A stretch of DNA of 64,000 nucleotides from Bradyrhizobium sp. AZCC 2262 (GCF_036924535.1 NZ_JAZHRT010000001.1:1054001-1118000); one strand, 5' to 3'. Counted from the stretch's first letter, positions 1 through 8,847 are shown. Notes: generated from the letters alone by a model not told the origin. Made by a program: numbers and translations.

Positions 1-1
1 C

Positions 2-1357
2 GTGCCGGCCTATGCGCATCTGCACGGCAAGAGCGAAGCGTCGGCAAAACTGTTCGCCGACCGCATCTTCACGCTGCTGTTTGCCGCCCAGGTGATCCTG
101 CTCGTCGTGGCCTGGTGGTTCATGCCCGAGGTGATCGCCATCCTCGCGCCGGGGTTCAAGGACGATCCGGCGCGCGGCGAACTCGCGATTTCGCTGACGC
201 GGATCACGTTTCCGTATTTGCTGCTGATCACGCTGGTGACGCTGTATGGCGGCATGCTCAACGTGATGCATCGCTTTGCCAGCGCCGCCGCCGCGCCGAT
301 CTTTCTCAATTTGTCGATGATGGCGACGCTGGCGCTGGCCGCGTTCTTTCCAGGCGCGGGTTACGCCGCCGCATGGGGCGTCCTGCTCGCCGGCGTCCTT
401 GAATTCCTGCTGCTGGCTGGCGATGCGGCCAGGACCGGCATCCTGCCGAAATTCGCTTCCATCAAGTTCGATGAAGACGTGCGCGCGTTCTTTCGGGCGT
501 TGGGCCCTGCGACCATCGGTTCGATGGGAACCCAGATCGCGTTGTTCGCCGACACCATCATCGCGACCTTTCTGCCGGCAGGCGCGCTTTCGGCGCTGTA
601 TTATGCCGACCGTCTCAACCAGTTGCCGATCGGCGTGATCGGGATCGCGATCGGTACCGTGCTGTTGCCGGAAATGTCGCGGCGCCTCACTGCGAACGAT
701 GTCACTGGTGCATCAGCCGCGCAGCGGCGCGCGTTCGAATTCTCGCTGTTGTTTTCGGTGCCGTTCGTCGCCGCCTTCCTGACCGTGCCTGACGTCATCA
801 TGCGCGCGATGTTTGCGCGCGGCGCGTTCTCGAAGGCGGATGCCGCAGCCGCTGGCGCCACGCTGGCCGCTTACGCGATCGGCCTCGTTCCATTCGTGAC
901 TATCCGCAGCGCGGTCGCGACCTTCTACGCCCGCCACGACACCGCGACGCCGGTCAAGGCGGCGCTGACCGGCGTTGCCGTCAACGTGGCGCTGAAGGTC
1001 GCGTTGATGGGCACGCTGGCGCAAATCGGCCTGGCGCTTGCCACCGCCATCGGAGCCTGGGTCAATCTGCTGCTGGTGCTGTTCTTCGCGGTGCGGGCAG
1101 GTTACCTCGAACTCGATCGCGCCTGGATGACGTCGCTCGCCAAGTTCGCGGCGGCCGGTGTCCTGCTCGCCGCCGCACTTTGGGCCACCGCGCGATTCGC
1201 GGCCTTCTATTTCGCATCAATGCATACTTTCCGCGATGAGACTGCATTGTTGCTGCTGATTGTCGCCGGCGCGTTCGTTTATGGGGTTATCATCCTGCTG
1301 CTGTTCGGCAGGGGATGGCTGTTTGTGCTGGTCCGCGACCGCCAATCCCGGGGCTAA
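2..1357 (+). CDS. murJ: MurJ (MviN) lipid II flippase, 5' end outside the window
   Basis: This is the C-terminal part of the inner-membrane flippase that carries the peptidoglycan precursor lipid II to the periplasmic face. About 451 residues are visible against roughly 510 for the family. The first visible codons read VPAYAHLHG, which fits the conserved FVPAYxxL segment about 60 residues into MurJ, so the GTG at the window edge is an internal valine and not a start. The rest is a run of hydrophobic helices with the family's FADTIIATFLPAGALSALYYADRL region and an RSAVATFYARHDTATPVK stretch typical of MurJ. The gene ends in TAA and is followed by 330 non-coding bases. Confidence 0.93.
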   Translation: MPAYAHLHGKSEASAKLFADRIFTLLFAAQVILLVVAWWFMPEVIAILAPGFKDDPARGELAISLTRITFPYLLLITLVTLYGGMLNVMHRFASAAAAPIFLNLSMMATLALAAFFPGAGYAAAWGVLLAGVLEFLLLAGDAARTGILPKFASIKFDEDVRAFFRALGPATIGSMGTQIALFADTIIATFLPAGALSALYYADRLNQLPIGVIGIAIGTVLLPEMSRRLTANDVTGASAAQRRAFEFSLLFSVPFVAAFLTVPDVIMRAMFARGAFSKADAAAAGATLAAYAIGLVPFVTIRSAVATFYARHDTATPVKAALTGVAVNVALKVALMGTLAQIGLALATAIGAWVNLLLVLFFAVRAGYLELDRAWMTSLAKFAAAGVLLAAALWATARFAAFYFASMHTFRDETALLLLIVAGAFVYGVIILLLFGRGWLFVLVRDRQSRG

Positions 1358-1687
1358 ACTTCTGTGAATAAAGGGAATTTCTGGAAGTCGCGCGTTGGCC
1401 GCGTTGACGCATTTGGCGTCTGCTGACGGAAAAACGCCGGCATTGTGGGCCGGGCATCATCAAGTTTTCTTTTGTGCAGGTGCGGAAAATCCGGCCGCTG
1501 GAATAGTGGTCGCCGCCGAAAGCGGATTTGCGCTGGCTCGCGAACCGCTGCAATATAGAACGCTTCCAGCTGCGTGATCCGGAAACGCGGGCACCGGGTT
1601 CTCCGAAAGGATCATGCTCAAAGACAAAAGTGGGTGCGGTGACGTTTCCAGGAAAACTCGTCACGCGCTAATGGAATTGGAGATACG
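1358..1687. other. Intergenic region between murJ and the CoxL-like gene
   Basis: No convincing gene lies here; open frames on both strands lack protein-like composition. It holds the palindromic repeat described separately at 1571-1620. Just before the next start there is a good ribosome binding site, TTGGAGA, ending about five bases ahead of the ATG at 1688. Confidence 0.6.
1571..1620 (-). repeat. Dispersed palindromic intergenic repeat, copy 1
   Basis: Read on the minus strand it begins TGAGCATGATCC and ends CCGGATCACGCA, with a GGAGAACCCGGTGCCCG-like core. The arms are near inverted repeats (GAGCATGATC and GATCACGC). The same layout recurs at 4563-4612 and 31637-31682, and as a half copy near 24795. 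It resembles the short RIME-type palindromes common between rhizobial genes; the family name is inferred. Confidence 0.7.
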
Positions 1688-3997
1688 ATGGCAGCTCCCA
1701 TCAAATTCGGCGTCGGTCAAAGCGTGCTCCGCAAGGAAGATGACGCGCTGATTCGCGGCAAGGGCCGCTACACCGACGACCATTCGCCGCAGCCTGCGAT
1801 GCACGCGCTGATGCTGCGCTCGCCGCATGCGCATGCGAAATTCACCATCAACGTCACCAAGGCCCGCGGGATGCCGGGCGTGTCGTTGATTCTGACCGCG
1901 GCCGAGGTCGGCGATCTCGGCGATCTGCCGTGCCTGTTCAACCTGGAAACCGATCCTTTCACCGGGCCGCCATATCCGATCCTCGCCAAGGACGAGGTGC
2001 GCCATGTCGGCGACGCCGTGGCCTTCGTGGTCGCCGATACCATCGACCAGGCCCGCGACGCGATCGAGGCGATCGACGTCAAATGGACGCCGCTGCCCGC
2101 CGTGGCCGGCGTCGTCAACGCCGTCAAGCCGGGCGCGCCGCAGGTCTGGCCCGACAAGCCCGGCAACCTGCTGTTCGACGTGCCGGTCGGCGACAAGAAG
2201 GCGGTTGAAGGCGCCTTTGCCAAGGCGCATGCGGTCGCCGAAGTTTCGATCGTCAACCCGCGCGTCATCACCAACTTCATGGAAACGCGCGCGGCCGTCG
2301 CCGAATACGACGCCAAGCGCGATCACCTGACGCTGACCATCGGCAGCCAGGGCAGCCATCGCCTGCGCGAAATCCTGTGCGGCATGGTGCTGAAGATGCC
2401 GATGGAGAAGATGCGGGTGATCTGCCCCGACGTCGGCGGCGGCTTCGGCACAAAACTGTTTCCCTATCGCGAATACGCGCTGATTTCAGTTGCCGCGAAA
2501 AAGCTGCGCAAGACCATCAAATGGACCGCCGACCGCTCCGATCACTTCATGGGCGACGCGCAGGGCCGCGACAATGTCACGACCGCGAAGATGGCGCTGG
2601 CCGAGGACGGCAAATTCTTAGGGATGGATGTCGACCTGATGGGCGACATGGGCGCCTATCTCTCGACCTTCGGGCCCTATATCCCGCATGGCGGCGCCGG
2701 CATGCTGCCCGGGCTCTACGACATCCAGGCCTTCCACTGCCGCGTCCGCACCGTGTTCACCAACACCGTGCCGGTCGACGCCTATCGCGGCGCCGGGCGC
2801 CCGGAAGCTGCCTATGTGATCGAGCGGTTGGTCGATGCCGCAGCACGCAAGCTCGGCATGACGCCGGACGCGATCCGGCGCAAGAATTTCATTCCGCCAA
2901 AGGCGATGCCCTACAAGACCGCGACCGGAAAGGTCTACGATTCCGGTGACTTCACCGCGCATATGAAGCGCGCGATGGAAGTCGCCAACTGGAAGGAATT
3001 CCCCAAGCGCGTCAAGGCGGCGAAGAAGGCCGGCCTGGTGCGCGGCATCGGCCTTGCGAGCTATGTCGAGGTTTGCGGCACGATGGGCGAGGAGACCGCC
3101 AATGTCGCGCTCGATCCCAATGGCGACATCTCCATCCTGATCGGCACCCAGTCGAGCGGGCAGGGCCACCAGACGGCTTATGCGCAACTCGTCGCCGAGC
3201 AGTTCGGTGTGCCGCCGGAGCGCGTCCACGTCCTGCAGGGCGACACCGACAAGATCGCCACCGGTCTCGGCACCGGCGGCTCGGCTTCGATCCCGACCGG
3301 CGGCGTCAGCGTGGAGCGTGCGACGCGCGACCTCGGCGGCAAGCTGAAGGAGATCGCCGCCGAAGCGCTGGAGACCAGCGCGGGCGACCTCGAGATCAGC
3401 AATGGCCTCGTGCGCATCGCCGGCACCGACCGCTCGATCAGCTTCGCCGACCTTGCGAAACGGCCCGGCGTCGATCCCTCGAAATTGAATGCGAGTGCGA
3501 CCTTCGCGCAGGCCGACGGCACCTATCCGAACGGCACGCATCTCGCCGAAGTCGAGATCGATCCCGCCACCGGCATCATCAAGATCGTCAACTATGTCAT
3601 CGTCGATGATTTCGGCGTGACGCTCAATCCGCTGCTGCTCGCCGGCCAGGTGCATGGCGGGGCGATGCAGGGGATCGGCCAGGCCTTGATGGAGCAGGCG
3701 GTCTACAGCACAACCGACGGCCAGCTCGTCACCGGTACGTTCATGGACTATGCGTTGCCGCGTGCGGCCGACGGCCCGTCATTCCATTTCGAAACGCACA
3801 ACGTGCCGTGCACGACCAATCCGCTCGGCGTCAAGGGCGCGGGCGAGGCGGGCGCGATCGGCTCCTGTCCCGCCGTGGTCAATGCAATCATCGAGGGGTT
3901 GTACCGCGAGTACAAGATCGACCACATTGATATGCCGGCTACGGCCGAACGGGTCTGGATCGCGATCCGCGAGGCGCAGAAACGGCATAATCTCTGA
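1688..3997 (+). CDS. Xanthine dehydrogenase-family molybdopterin-binding subunit, CoxL-like (form II)
   Basis: This is a 769-residue large subunit of the molybdenum hydroxylase family, the subunit that binds the molybdopterin cytosine dinucleotide cofactor and oxidises the substrate. An N-terminal a/b-hammerhead domain (about residues 15-130) is followed by two molybdopterin-binding domains. Visible motifs are GGGFGTK near residue 250, AYRGAGR at 365-371 and the GAGEAG motif holding the catalytic glutamate at residue 720. AYRGAGR, not AYxCSFR, marks the so-called form II group, whose substrate is not established, so CO oxidation should not be assumed. The ATG at 1688 has a close ribosome binding site. 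No iron-sulfur (S) or FAD (M) subunit gene lies beside it, which is unusual because these enzymes normally come as L/M/S operons. Confidence 0.88.
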   Translation: MAAPIKFGVGQSVLRKEDDALIRGKGRYTDDHSPQPAMHALMLRSPHAHAKFTINVTKARGMPGVSLILTAAEVGDLGDLPCLFNLETDPFTGPPYPILAKDEVRHVGDAVAFVVADTIDQARDAIEAIDVKWTPLPAVAGVVNAVKPGAPQVWPDKPGNLLFDVPVGDKKAVEGAFAKAHAVAEVSIVNPRVITNFMETRAAVAEYDAKRDHLTLTIGSQGSHRLREILCGMVLKMPMEKMRVICPDVGGGFGTKLFPYREYALISVAAKKLRKTIKWTADRSDHFMGDAQGRDNVTTAKMALAEDGKFLGMDVDLMGDMGAYLSTFGPYIPHGGAGMLPGLYDIQAFHCRVRTVFTNTVPVDAYRGAGRPEAAYVIERLVDAAARKLGMTPDAIRRKNFIPPKAMPYKTATGKVYDSGDFTAHMKRAMEVANWKEFPKRVKAAKKAGLVRGIGLASYVEVCGTMGEETANVALDPNGDISILIGTQSSGQGHQTAYAQLVAEQFGVPPERVHVLQGDTDKIATGLGTGGSASIPTGGVSVERATRDLGGKLKEIAAEALETSAGDLEISNGLVRIAGTDRSISFADLAKRPGVDPSKLNASATFAQADGTYPNGTHLAEVEIDPATGIIKIVNYVIVDDFGVTLNPLLLAGQVHGGAMQGIGQALMEQAVYSTTDGQLVTGTFMDYALPRAADGPSFHFETHNVPCTTNPLGVKGAGEAGAIGSCPAVVNAIIEGLYREYKIDHIDMPATAERVWIAIREAQKRHNL

Positions 3998-4101
3998 TAT
4001 TTTGTCGCAGGCGGAATGAAGCTCCGACTGCGGTGTTTGCAAAAAGCTGGTCCGCACCATCTTGGGGCCGGTACAAACCCGAATTGAAGGGAATTTAGCC
4101 A

Positions 4102-4548
4102 ATGAAGCGGATCGTCGTCGTCGCAGCGGTGCTTGCATTCAGTGCCGGTGCGGTCGTTGCACAGCAGGATCAGGTCAAGCGGACCCAGGGCATGATGAAG
4201 GACAATGGCAAGAACGCTGGCGCGTTGTCGGCGATGGTCAAGGGCGAAAAGCCCTACGACCAGTCGACTGTCAATGCCGCGCTGGCCCAGTTCGAAGACA
4301 CCGCCAAGAACCTTCCGACGCTGTTCCCCGCGAGCATGAAAGGTCTTAAGCTGGAGGGTGATTACGATCCCTCGCCGAAGATCTGGGAAGACAAGGCTGG
4401 CTTCGAGTCCCAAATTCAGAACTTCGCCAGGGTCGTCGCTGATGCCAAAGGCAAGATCAAGAATCTCGACACGCTAAAGGCGGAACTGCCTGTCATCGGC
4501 AAGCAGTGCGGTGGCTGCCACGAGACATACCGGATCAAGAAGGGCTGA
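4102..4548 (+). CDS. Class II cytochrome c (c556 / c'-like), periplasmic
   Basis: This is a 148-residue exported electron carrier. A signal peptide covers about residues 1-20 (KRIVVVAAVLAFSAGAVVA), and the mature part looks like a four-helix bundle. The single heme-binding motif CGGCH sits at the very C-terminus (residues 136-140), the hallmark of class II cytochromes. Methionines in helix 1 (residues 31-32) could be the sixth ligand, which favours low-spin c556 over cytochrome c', but this cannot be settled by eye. It lies 104 bases after the CoxL-like gene on the same strand and is closed by a strong terminator. A link to the CoxL-like enzyme is possible but only suggested by position. Confidence 0.9.
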   Translation: MKRIVVVAAVLAFSAGAVVAQQDQVKRTQGMMKDNGKNAGALSAMVKGEKPYDQSTVNAALAQFEDTAKNLPTLFPASMKGLKLEGDYDPSPKIWEDKAGFESQIQNFARVVADAKGKIKNLDTLKAELPVIGKQCGGCHETYRIKKG

Positions 4549-4562
4549 TCGCATTCTAACTT

Positions 4563-4612
4563 TGAGCACGATCTTCTCGGAAAACCGATACACATTTTTC
4601 CGGATCATGCTC
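4563..4612 (+). repeat. Dispersed palindromic intergenic repeat, copy 2
   Basis: A fifty-base element starting TGAGCACGATCTTCTCGG and ending CCGGATCATGCTC. Its outer arms GAGCACGATC and GATCATGCTC are inverted repeats. It sits between the c556 stop codon and the terminator, so it lies in that gene's 3' untranslated region. It matches copies at 1571-1620 and 31637-31682. Confidence 0.75.
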
Positions 4613-4620
4613 TGGCCCCA

Positions 4621-4656
4621 AAAAAGGGCGGACGCCGCGAAGCGTCCGCTCTTTTT
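4621..4656 (+). terminator. Rho-independent terminator after the class II cytochrome
   Basis: Stem GCGGACGC (4628-4635) pairs with GCGTCCGC (4642-4649) around loop CGCGAA. The stem can extend through a GU pair and flanking A/T runs, and a run of six T follows. The A run on the other side means it could also act on the minus strand for the CHRD gene. Confidence 0.88.
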
Positions 4657-4677
4657 TGTTCAATCGCGCTCGAACTT

Positions 4678-4729
4678 ACCTACTTCGTCACCAATTTACT
4701 TGGTGACTTGATTTATTTGGTTACCTGGC
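4678..4729 (-). repeat. Threefold degenerate repeat of the end of the CHRD gene
   Basis: On the minus strand the true gene end GTAACCAAATAA (V-T-K-stop) is followed by GTCACCAAGTAA and then GTGACGAAGTAG. All three read valine-threonine-lysine-stop. Spacings are 17 and 16 bases, so the second copy is out of frame with the first and the third is back in frame. It looks like a small diverged tandem duplication of the 3' end. Confidence 0.55.
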
Positions 4730-5132
4730 CGCGGATTTCGCCGCCCGGATTGGCTGCGGTGTGAATGTTGACATAGTACTTGCCCGAGGCGAGGTCGGCG
4801 GCTTGCGCATCGGTCAGCGTTGCGCTGCCTTCGACCGGGCTAGACGTCGCATTGGGGATCGCAACCGCTACGCCGGCGTTCTTGCCGGCTTCGGCGGGAC
4901 CGTGGAAATGCGCGGCGGTGGCCGGACCGGACAGGCCGGAATAGGTGACCTTCCAGCTCAGCTTCTTGCTGGCGGGATCGTAGTCGATATCGGCGGTGCC
5001 GGTGGCAGCGCTGGTGTTCGGCGGCACCTCGGCCTTGCCGTTGAGCGTCGCTTTCATCTTGCCGGCGAAGGCGGGACCGGCAACAGCCATCGCTGCTCCG
5101 AGCGTGAGCGTGACAAGCATGGTCTTGTTCAT
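4713..5132 (-). CDS. CHRD domain protein, exported
   Basis: This 139-residue protein has a clear signal peptide (residues 1-23, ending GPAFA) followed by one CHRD domain, named after chordin. Family features are the start KMKATLNGKAEVPP, the central AAHFHGPAEAGKNAG and the end YYVNIHTAANPGGEIRGQV. CHRD domains form immunoglobulin-like beta structures; in bacteria they are exported and of unknown role. The gene stands alone between two cytochrome genes, convergent with the c556 gene and divergent from the diheme cytochrome gene. The 3' end carries the curious repeat at 4678-4729. Confidence 0.88.
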   Translation of the reverse strand: MNKTMLVTLTLGAAMAVAGPAFAGKMKATLNGKAEVPPNTSAATGTADIDYDPASKKLSWKVTYSGLSGPATAAHFHGPAEAGKNAGVAVAIPNATSSPVEGSATLTDAQAADLASGKYYVNIHTAANPGGEIRGQVTK

Positions 5133-5299
5133 GGTGTTTCTCCCTGTTGACGTCAGACGGCGATGTCAGCCTCAAAACAACGACTTGCCGGATTTATTCC
5201 CGAAATCAATTCAAGCGCCTGAAATTTCGTGGAAGCCTTTGGCGCAAGGTGCGGCCATACTGGACGTCGGGTGGAGGCTCCCTGATAACGGACCGTTGA

Positions 5300-6235
5300 A
5301 TGCTGCGACGAATTTTCCTTGTCTTGATCCTGGCCGGCGCTGCCGGTGCCGGCATCTTCTGGTGGCTGACGGTCCCGGCGGTCGTTGCTCCGGCTTCGCT
5401 TGCTCCCCGCACGCCGAACCTCGCCAACGGCGTCACAACGTTCAATGCCGGCGGCTGTTCCTCCTGCCACGCCGTTCCCAACCAGCCCGATCGGCTGAAG
5501 CTCGGCGGCGGGCTTGCAATGCCGTCGCCGTTCGGAACGTTTTATGTTCCCAATATCTCGCCGGATCCCACTTACGGGATTGGCCGGTGGAGCGAGGCGG
5601 ATTTCGTCACCGCGGTGCTCAAGGGGACTTCGCCGGGCGGCCAGCATTATTTCCCGGCCTTTCCATATGCGTCCTACCAGCATGCGACGGTCGAGGACGT
5701 CCGCGATCTTTTTGTCTACCTGAAGACGCTTGCGCCGGTGGCCGGCAAGCCGCGCGACCACGAGGTGCCGTTTCCATTCAATATCCACCGCAATGTCGGT
5801 ATCTGGAAATGGCTGTTCATGGACGGCAAGCCTTACACAGCGGACGCCTCGCATTCGGCGTCATGGAATCGCGGCGCCTATCTCGTCAACGGTCTGGGCC
5901 ATTGCGCCGAGTGCCACAGCCCGCGCAACTTCCTCGGCGGCATCGTCGAGGCGCAACGCTTCGCAGGCGGGCCCAATCCGGAGGGCGAGGGCTGGGTTCC
6001 CAACATCACCCAGAAGGGATTGGCCGAGTGGAGCGCGAAGGACATCGCCTACTTCCTGGAAACCGGGCAAACGCCTGACGGTGACAGTGCCGGCGGAGCG
6101 ATGGTGCGGGTGATCAGGAACACGTCGCAATTGCCGCCGGAGGATCGCGCCGCCATCGCGGAATATGTGAAGTCGCTGCCGCCGGTCGAGGGACCGCCAC
6201 GGCCCAAGAAGGCGAAGGAGGCCGAGAAGTCATGA
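5300..6235 (+). CDS. Membrane-anchored diheme cytochrome c
   Basis: This 311-residue protein has one N-terminal membrane helix (about residues 4-23), probably an uncleaved anchor, and then two class I cytochrome c domains. The heme motifs are CSSCH (residues 53-57) and CAECH near residue 207. The GGLAMPSPFGTFYVPNISPD segment and the second-domain WVPNITQKGLAEWS segment are typical of cytochrome subunits that serve periplasmic alcohol, aldehyde or other dehydrogenases. The C-terminus is lysine and proline rich. It would pass electrons from a periplasmic dehydrogenase to the respiratory chain, but no dehydrogenase gene adjoins it, so the partner is unknown. Confidence 0.9.
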   Translation: MLRRIFLVLILAGAAGAGIFWWLTVPAVVAPASLAPRTPNLANGVTTFNAGGCSSCHAVPNQPDRLKLGGGLAMPSPFGTFYVPNISPDPTYGIGRWSEADFVTAVLKGTSPGGQHYFPAFPYASYQHATVEDVRDLFVYLKTLAPVAGKPRDHEVPFPFNIHRNVGIWKWLFMDGKPYTADASHSASWNRGAYLVNGLGHCAECHSPRNFLGGIVEAQRFAGGPNPEGEGWVPNITQKGLAEWSAKDIAYFLETGQTPDGDSAGGAMVRVIRNTSQLPPEDRAAIAEYVKSLPPVEGPPRPKKAKEAEKS

Positions 6236-6256
6236 CCGGCACGTTGCCGCCCGCGA

Positions 6257-7081
6257 TCAAGGCGTCAAGGCTGCGGTGATCGGCATTCGCCTCTCTGGCG
6301 GCCCAAGGGGCGCAGCAGGCGCAGGAGGCAGGATCGCCAGCGGTGGCTTGCGCGGTGCGGGCGTGGCGATCTTGGCCCGCCGCGATTCCGTGGCCGGCTT
6401 GGGTGGCGCGAGAGCGGCGAACGGGTCGAAATCGCCGACGCGATACAGAACGATGCCGCGATCGAAACTGGCGGTTGCGAAGCGCGGATAATATTGAATC
6501 GCCAGATTGTATGAGACGAATCCTGGCACCGGTTCGAAACGGCCGATAGAAGCGGCGTTTGCCTCTTTCGCTGCGGGCGCAGCCGCCGATGTCACGGCGG
6601 CGCCGGTGGTCGATGCGTCCGCTTCGCGCTGGACGCGCGGTTCATCCGAAGCGGTGATGTCAGGATGCAGCGCTGCGACGACTTGCGCTTCGCCGACGAT
6701 CCCATCCGGCGCGATTTCCGCTGCGCCAGGTGGTTTTGAAAACATTCCGAACAGGACGTAGCCTCCGACCAGCACCGCCGAAATGACCGTTGCCGCCATC
6801 GTGTTGGAAGCGACCTTGCCGATAACCTCATAGGTACGCACAGCCGTCGCGGCCGCCGGCGGCTGGAGCGCGATGGCGAGCAGTTGATCATAGGTCGCGC
6901 GCTGCTCGGTATCGGTCAGGATGTCGTAGGCGCGCACCAGCTCCCTGAACCTCAGGGCAGCATCGGGATTGTCGGGGTTGATATCCGGATGCGTGGACTT
7001 GGCGGCCTTGCGGAATGCGGTCCGCAGCCCCTCGGCGTCATCGCTCGGAAGCGCTCCGAGCAAATCGTATAGCGTCCCCAT
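6257..7081 (-). CDS. J-domain (DnaJ-like) membrane protein
   Basis: This 274-residue protein has an N-terminal J domain (about residues 3-67) with the HPD tripeptide at 31-33, which in this family stimulates DnaK ATPase activity. A membrane segment follows at about residues 95-114 (MAATVISAVLVGGYVLFGMF). The C-terminal half is low complexity, rich in Ala and Pro, with one more ordered patch (PGFVSYNLAIQYYPRFATASFDRGI-like). It lacks the Gly/Phe and zinc-finger regions of true DnaJ, so it is a specialised co-chaperone of unknown target. With a single membrane helix and N-in topology the J domain would face the cytoplasm. It stands alone, tail to tail with the diheme cytochrome gene. Confidence 0.85.
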   Translation of the reverse strand: MGTLYDLLGALPSDDAEGLRTAFRKAAKSTHPDINPDNPDAALRFRELVRAYDILTDTEQRATYDQLLAIALQPPAAATAVRTYEVIGKVASNTMAATVISAVLVGGYVLFGMFSKPPGAAEIAPDGIVGEAQVVAALHPDITASDEPRVQREADASTTGAAVTSAAAPAAKEANAASIGRFEPVPGFVSYNLAIQYYPRFATASFDRGIVLYRVGDFDPFAALAPPKPATESRRAKIATPAPRKPPLAILPPAPAAPLGPPERRMPITAALTP

Positions 7082-7328
7082 GGTGGTACTCGCGACTGTT
7101 TCCCCCTCGGAACACCCCCGCCGCGGAGCCCTCCGATTGACGACGCCCTAGGTAATCAAAAATATCAAGGCGGTAGAATGATGCTCTTATGGCAAAAGCA
7201 TGCAATTCGGACGGTATGGTTAACGGGCATTAACGGACGTCTGCCGCGAGCACGCTTGGCCGGGGGCTATGGAGTAATGCCCGACCTTGAACGTCATCCC
7301 GAGATCTTTGTTCACCCAGGACACCGGC

Positions 7329-8420
7329 CTAGAGCCGTGCAATTCCAAGGTCTTCGGCAACTCCGTTCAGCCCGCGCATCAACGCCGGTGCAATGGGAAT
7401 GCCAAGGCTCGTCCGCCTGACCCGCGTTTCATGACTGCGTTCGCCGGGCACCCAGATGCGGTCCACGCCCGGCATGCGCCGGCTGTTGCGGAAATCACGC
7501 ACCAGCCCATCGACGCTTCGCTTGAAGGTGGCGACGTCGCCGAACGCGGCGATGTTGATCGCGGCGATCGCCTGTCCGGTGTTGGTGACGCTGTGGTCGT
7601 CGTGATTGAAGTCGATCACGTCGTGGCCCATCGCGGCGCCGCCGAGCGTGCCTGCGAGCAGGCCGATGATCATCGCCAGGCCGTAGCCCTTGTATCCGGC
7701 CTCCATGCCGCCGAGCGGCAGCAGCATGCCTTCGTCGGCGCGTTTCGGATCGGTCAACGGCTTGCCTTCGCGGTCGATCATCCAGCCCTCCGGCATGGTC
7801 TCGCCGCGCAACGCCTTGGTCTTCACCTTGCCGTAGGCGGCGACCGTCGTCGCCATGTCGAGCACGATCGGATTTTCGTCGCCGGCCGGAATGGCCGCCG
7901 CGATCGGGTTGGTCGACAGCAGCATGTCGAGGCCGCCCCAGGGCGGAAGGTGGTTGGCGTTGCCGACCGCAAAGTAGAGCCCGATCATGTCATGGGCGAG
8001 CGGCATCGTGGCGTAGAGCGAGGCGGGGCCGGCATGGTTTGAGAACTGCGAGTTGACCCAGCCTATTCCGGTGCTGCGCGCCTTTTCGATCGCCATCCCG
8101 GCCGCGCGTTTCATCACGAGGTGGCCCATGCCGTTGTCGCCGTTGAGGACGGCCGTGCCGGCGTGCTCGTGCACGACATGGATGTTCGGGCGGACATTGA
8201 AGCCGCCGGCCTTGATCCGCCTGACATATTGCGGCAACCGGCTGACGCCGTGCCCGTCCGAGCCCTGCAGGTCGGCCGCCGCCATCAGGTCCGCGACCGT
8301 TGCAGCATCGGTCTCCGGCAAGCCGACCGCGGCGAGCGCTTGCTGAATGAAGGCCTTCAGCCGGCCAAAAGTGACTGATGTCTCGGACAGGACGGGCACT
8401 CCCTGAGGCCCCGCGGGCAT
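7329..8420 (-). CDS. Ldh-family NAD(P)-dependent oxidoreductase
   Basis: This 363-residue protein belongs to the malate/L-lactate/ureidoglycolate dehydrogenase family (Ldh_2), which reduces 2-keto acids or cyclic imines and is unrelated to the classical Rossmann lactate dehydrogenases. Family signs are GSDGHGVSRLPQY (His57), the FSNHAGPASLYA region, STNPIAAAIP, LDMATTVAAYGKV and GYKGYGLAMIIGLLAG. Length is normal for the family. The substrate cannot be told from sequence; malate, sulfolactate, ureidoglycolate and piperideine carboxylate are all known in this fold. The next gene upstream on the same strand, 49 bases away, encodes a small Lrp/AsnC-type effector domain, so the two may be co-transcribed. 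Confidence 0.88.
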   Translation of the reverse strand: MPAGPQGVPVLSETSVTFGRLKAFIQQALAAVGLPETDAATVADLMAAADLQGSDGHGVSRLPQYVRRIKAGGFNVRPNIHVVHEHAGTAVLNGDNGMGHLVMKRAAGMAIEKARSTGIGWVNSQFSNHAGPASLYATMPLAHDMIGLYFAVGNANHLPPWGGLDMLLSTNPIAAAIPAGDENPIVLDMATTVAAYGKVKTKALRGETMPEGWMIDREGKPLTDPKRADEGMLLPLGGMEAGYKGYGLAMIIGLLAGTLGGAAMGHDVIDFNHDDHSVTNTGQAIAAINIAAFGDVATFKRSVDGLVRDFRNSRRMPGVDRIWVPGERSHETRVRRTSLGIPIAPALMRGLNGVAEDLGIARL

Positions 8421-8469
8421 GGCCGCGCGCGGGGCGAAGTCGAAGGCGGGCAGGCGGGGCCTGCCATTG

Positions 8470-8715
8470 CTAGCCCGTGCCGAACGCCTTGAAGGTGATG
8501 ATGGTGTGGGTGTCCTGGATGCCCGGAATCACCTGCACCTTCTCGTTGACGAAATGGCCGATGTCGGTGTCGTTGTCGACGTAGAATTTGACCAGCAGAT
8601 CGTAATCGCCGGCGGTGGAATAGATCTCCGAGGCGATCTCGGCCTCCGCGAGCGCATTGGCGACGGCATAGGACTGGCCGAGCTTGCATTTGAACTGGAC
8701 GAAGAAGGGAACCAT
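8470..8715 (-). CDS. Stand-alone Lrp/AsnC effector-binding (RAM) domain protein
   Basis: An 81-residue protein starting MVPFFVQFKCKLG. It has the alpha-beta-beta-alpha layout of the Lrp/AsnC ligand-binding (RAM) domain, including the GDYDLLVKFYV and IPGIQDTHTIITF segments, but no helix-turn-helix. Such stand-alone domains are small oligomeric, probably ligand-sensing proteins. The start at 8715 is preferred because upstream residues of the longer frame are not family-like and the domain begins right there. It is probably co-transcribed with the Ldh-family gene downstream. Confidence 0.85.
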   Translation of the reverse strand: MVPFFVQFKCKLGQSYAVANALAEAEIASEIYSTAGDYDLLVKFYVDNDTDIGHFVNEKVQVIPGIQDTHTIITFKAFGTG

Positions 8716-8847
8716 CGCTGTCGTCTCCGAAAATGTTGGCCCCAATAGGCCAAAAACCACGCCCTATGGCAAGCCAGCTTGCCGCCTGTGCCATGCCGCG
8801 GTAGGACAATTCATGGCCCTCAACACACGATTTGCGCGAGGCTTGCG

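Noticed and set aside
6232..6279. A 15-residue frame overlapping the diheme cytochrome stop (ATGA)
   Set aside because: Too short and without features; probably chance.
7220..7234. CtrA site ahead of the J-domain gene
   Set aside because: The TTAA blocks are six bases apart, not seven, and there is no supporting context.
8716..8847. TPP riboswitch upstream of thiD
   Set aside because: No CUGAGA or ACCUGA core and no fitting stems were found in the upstream bases.
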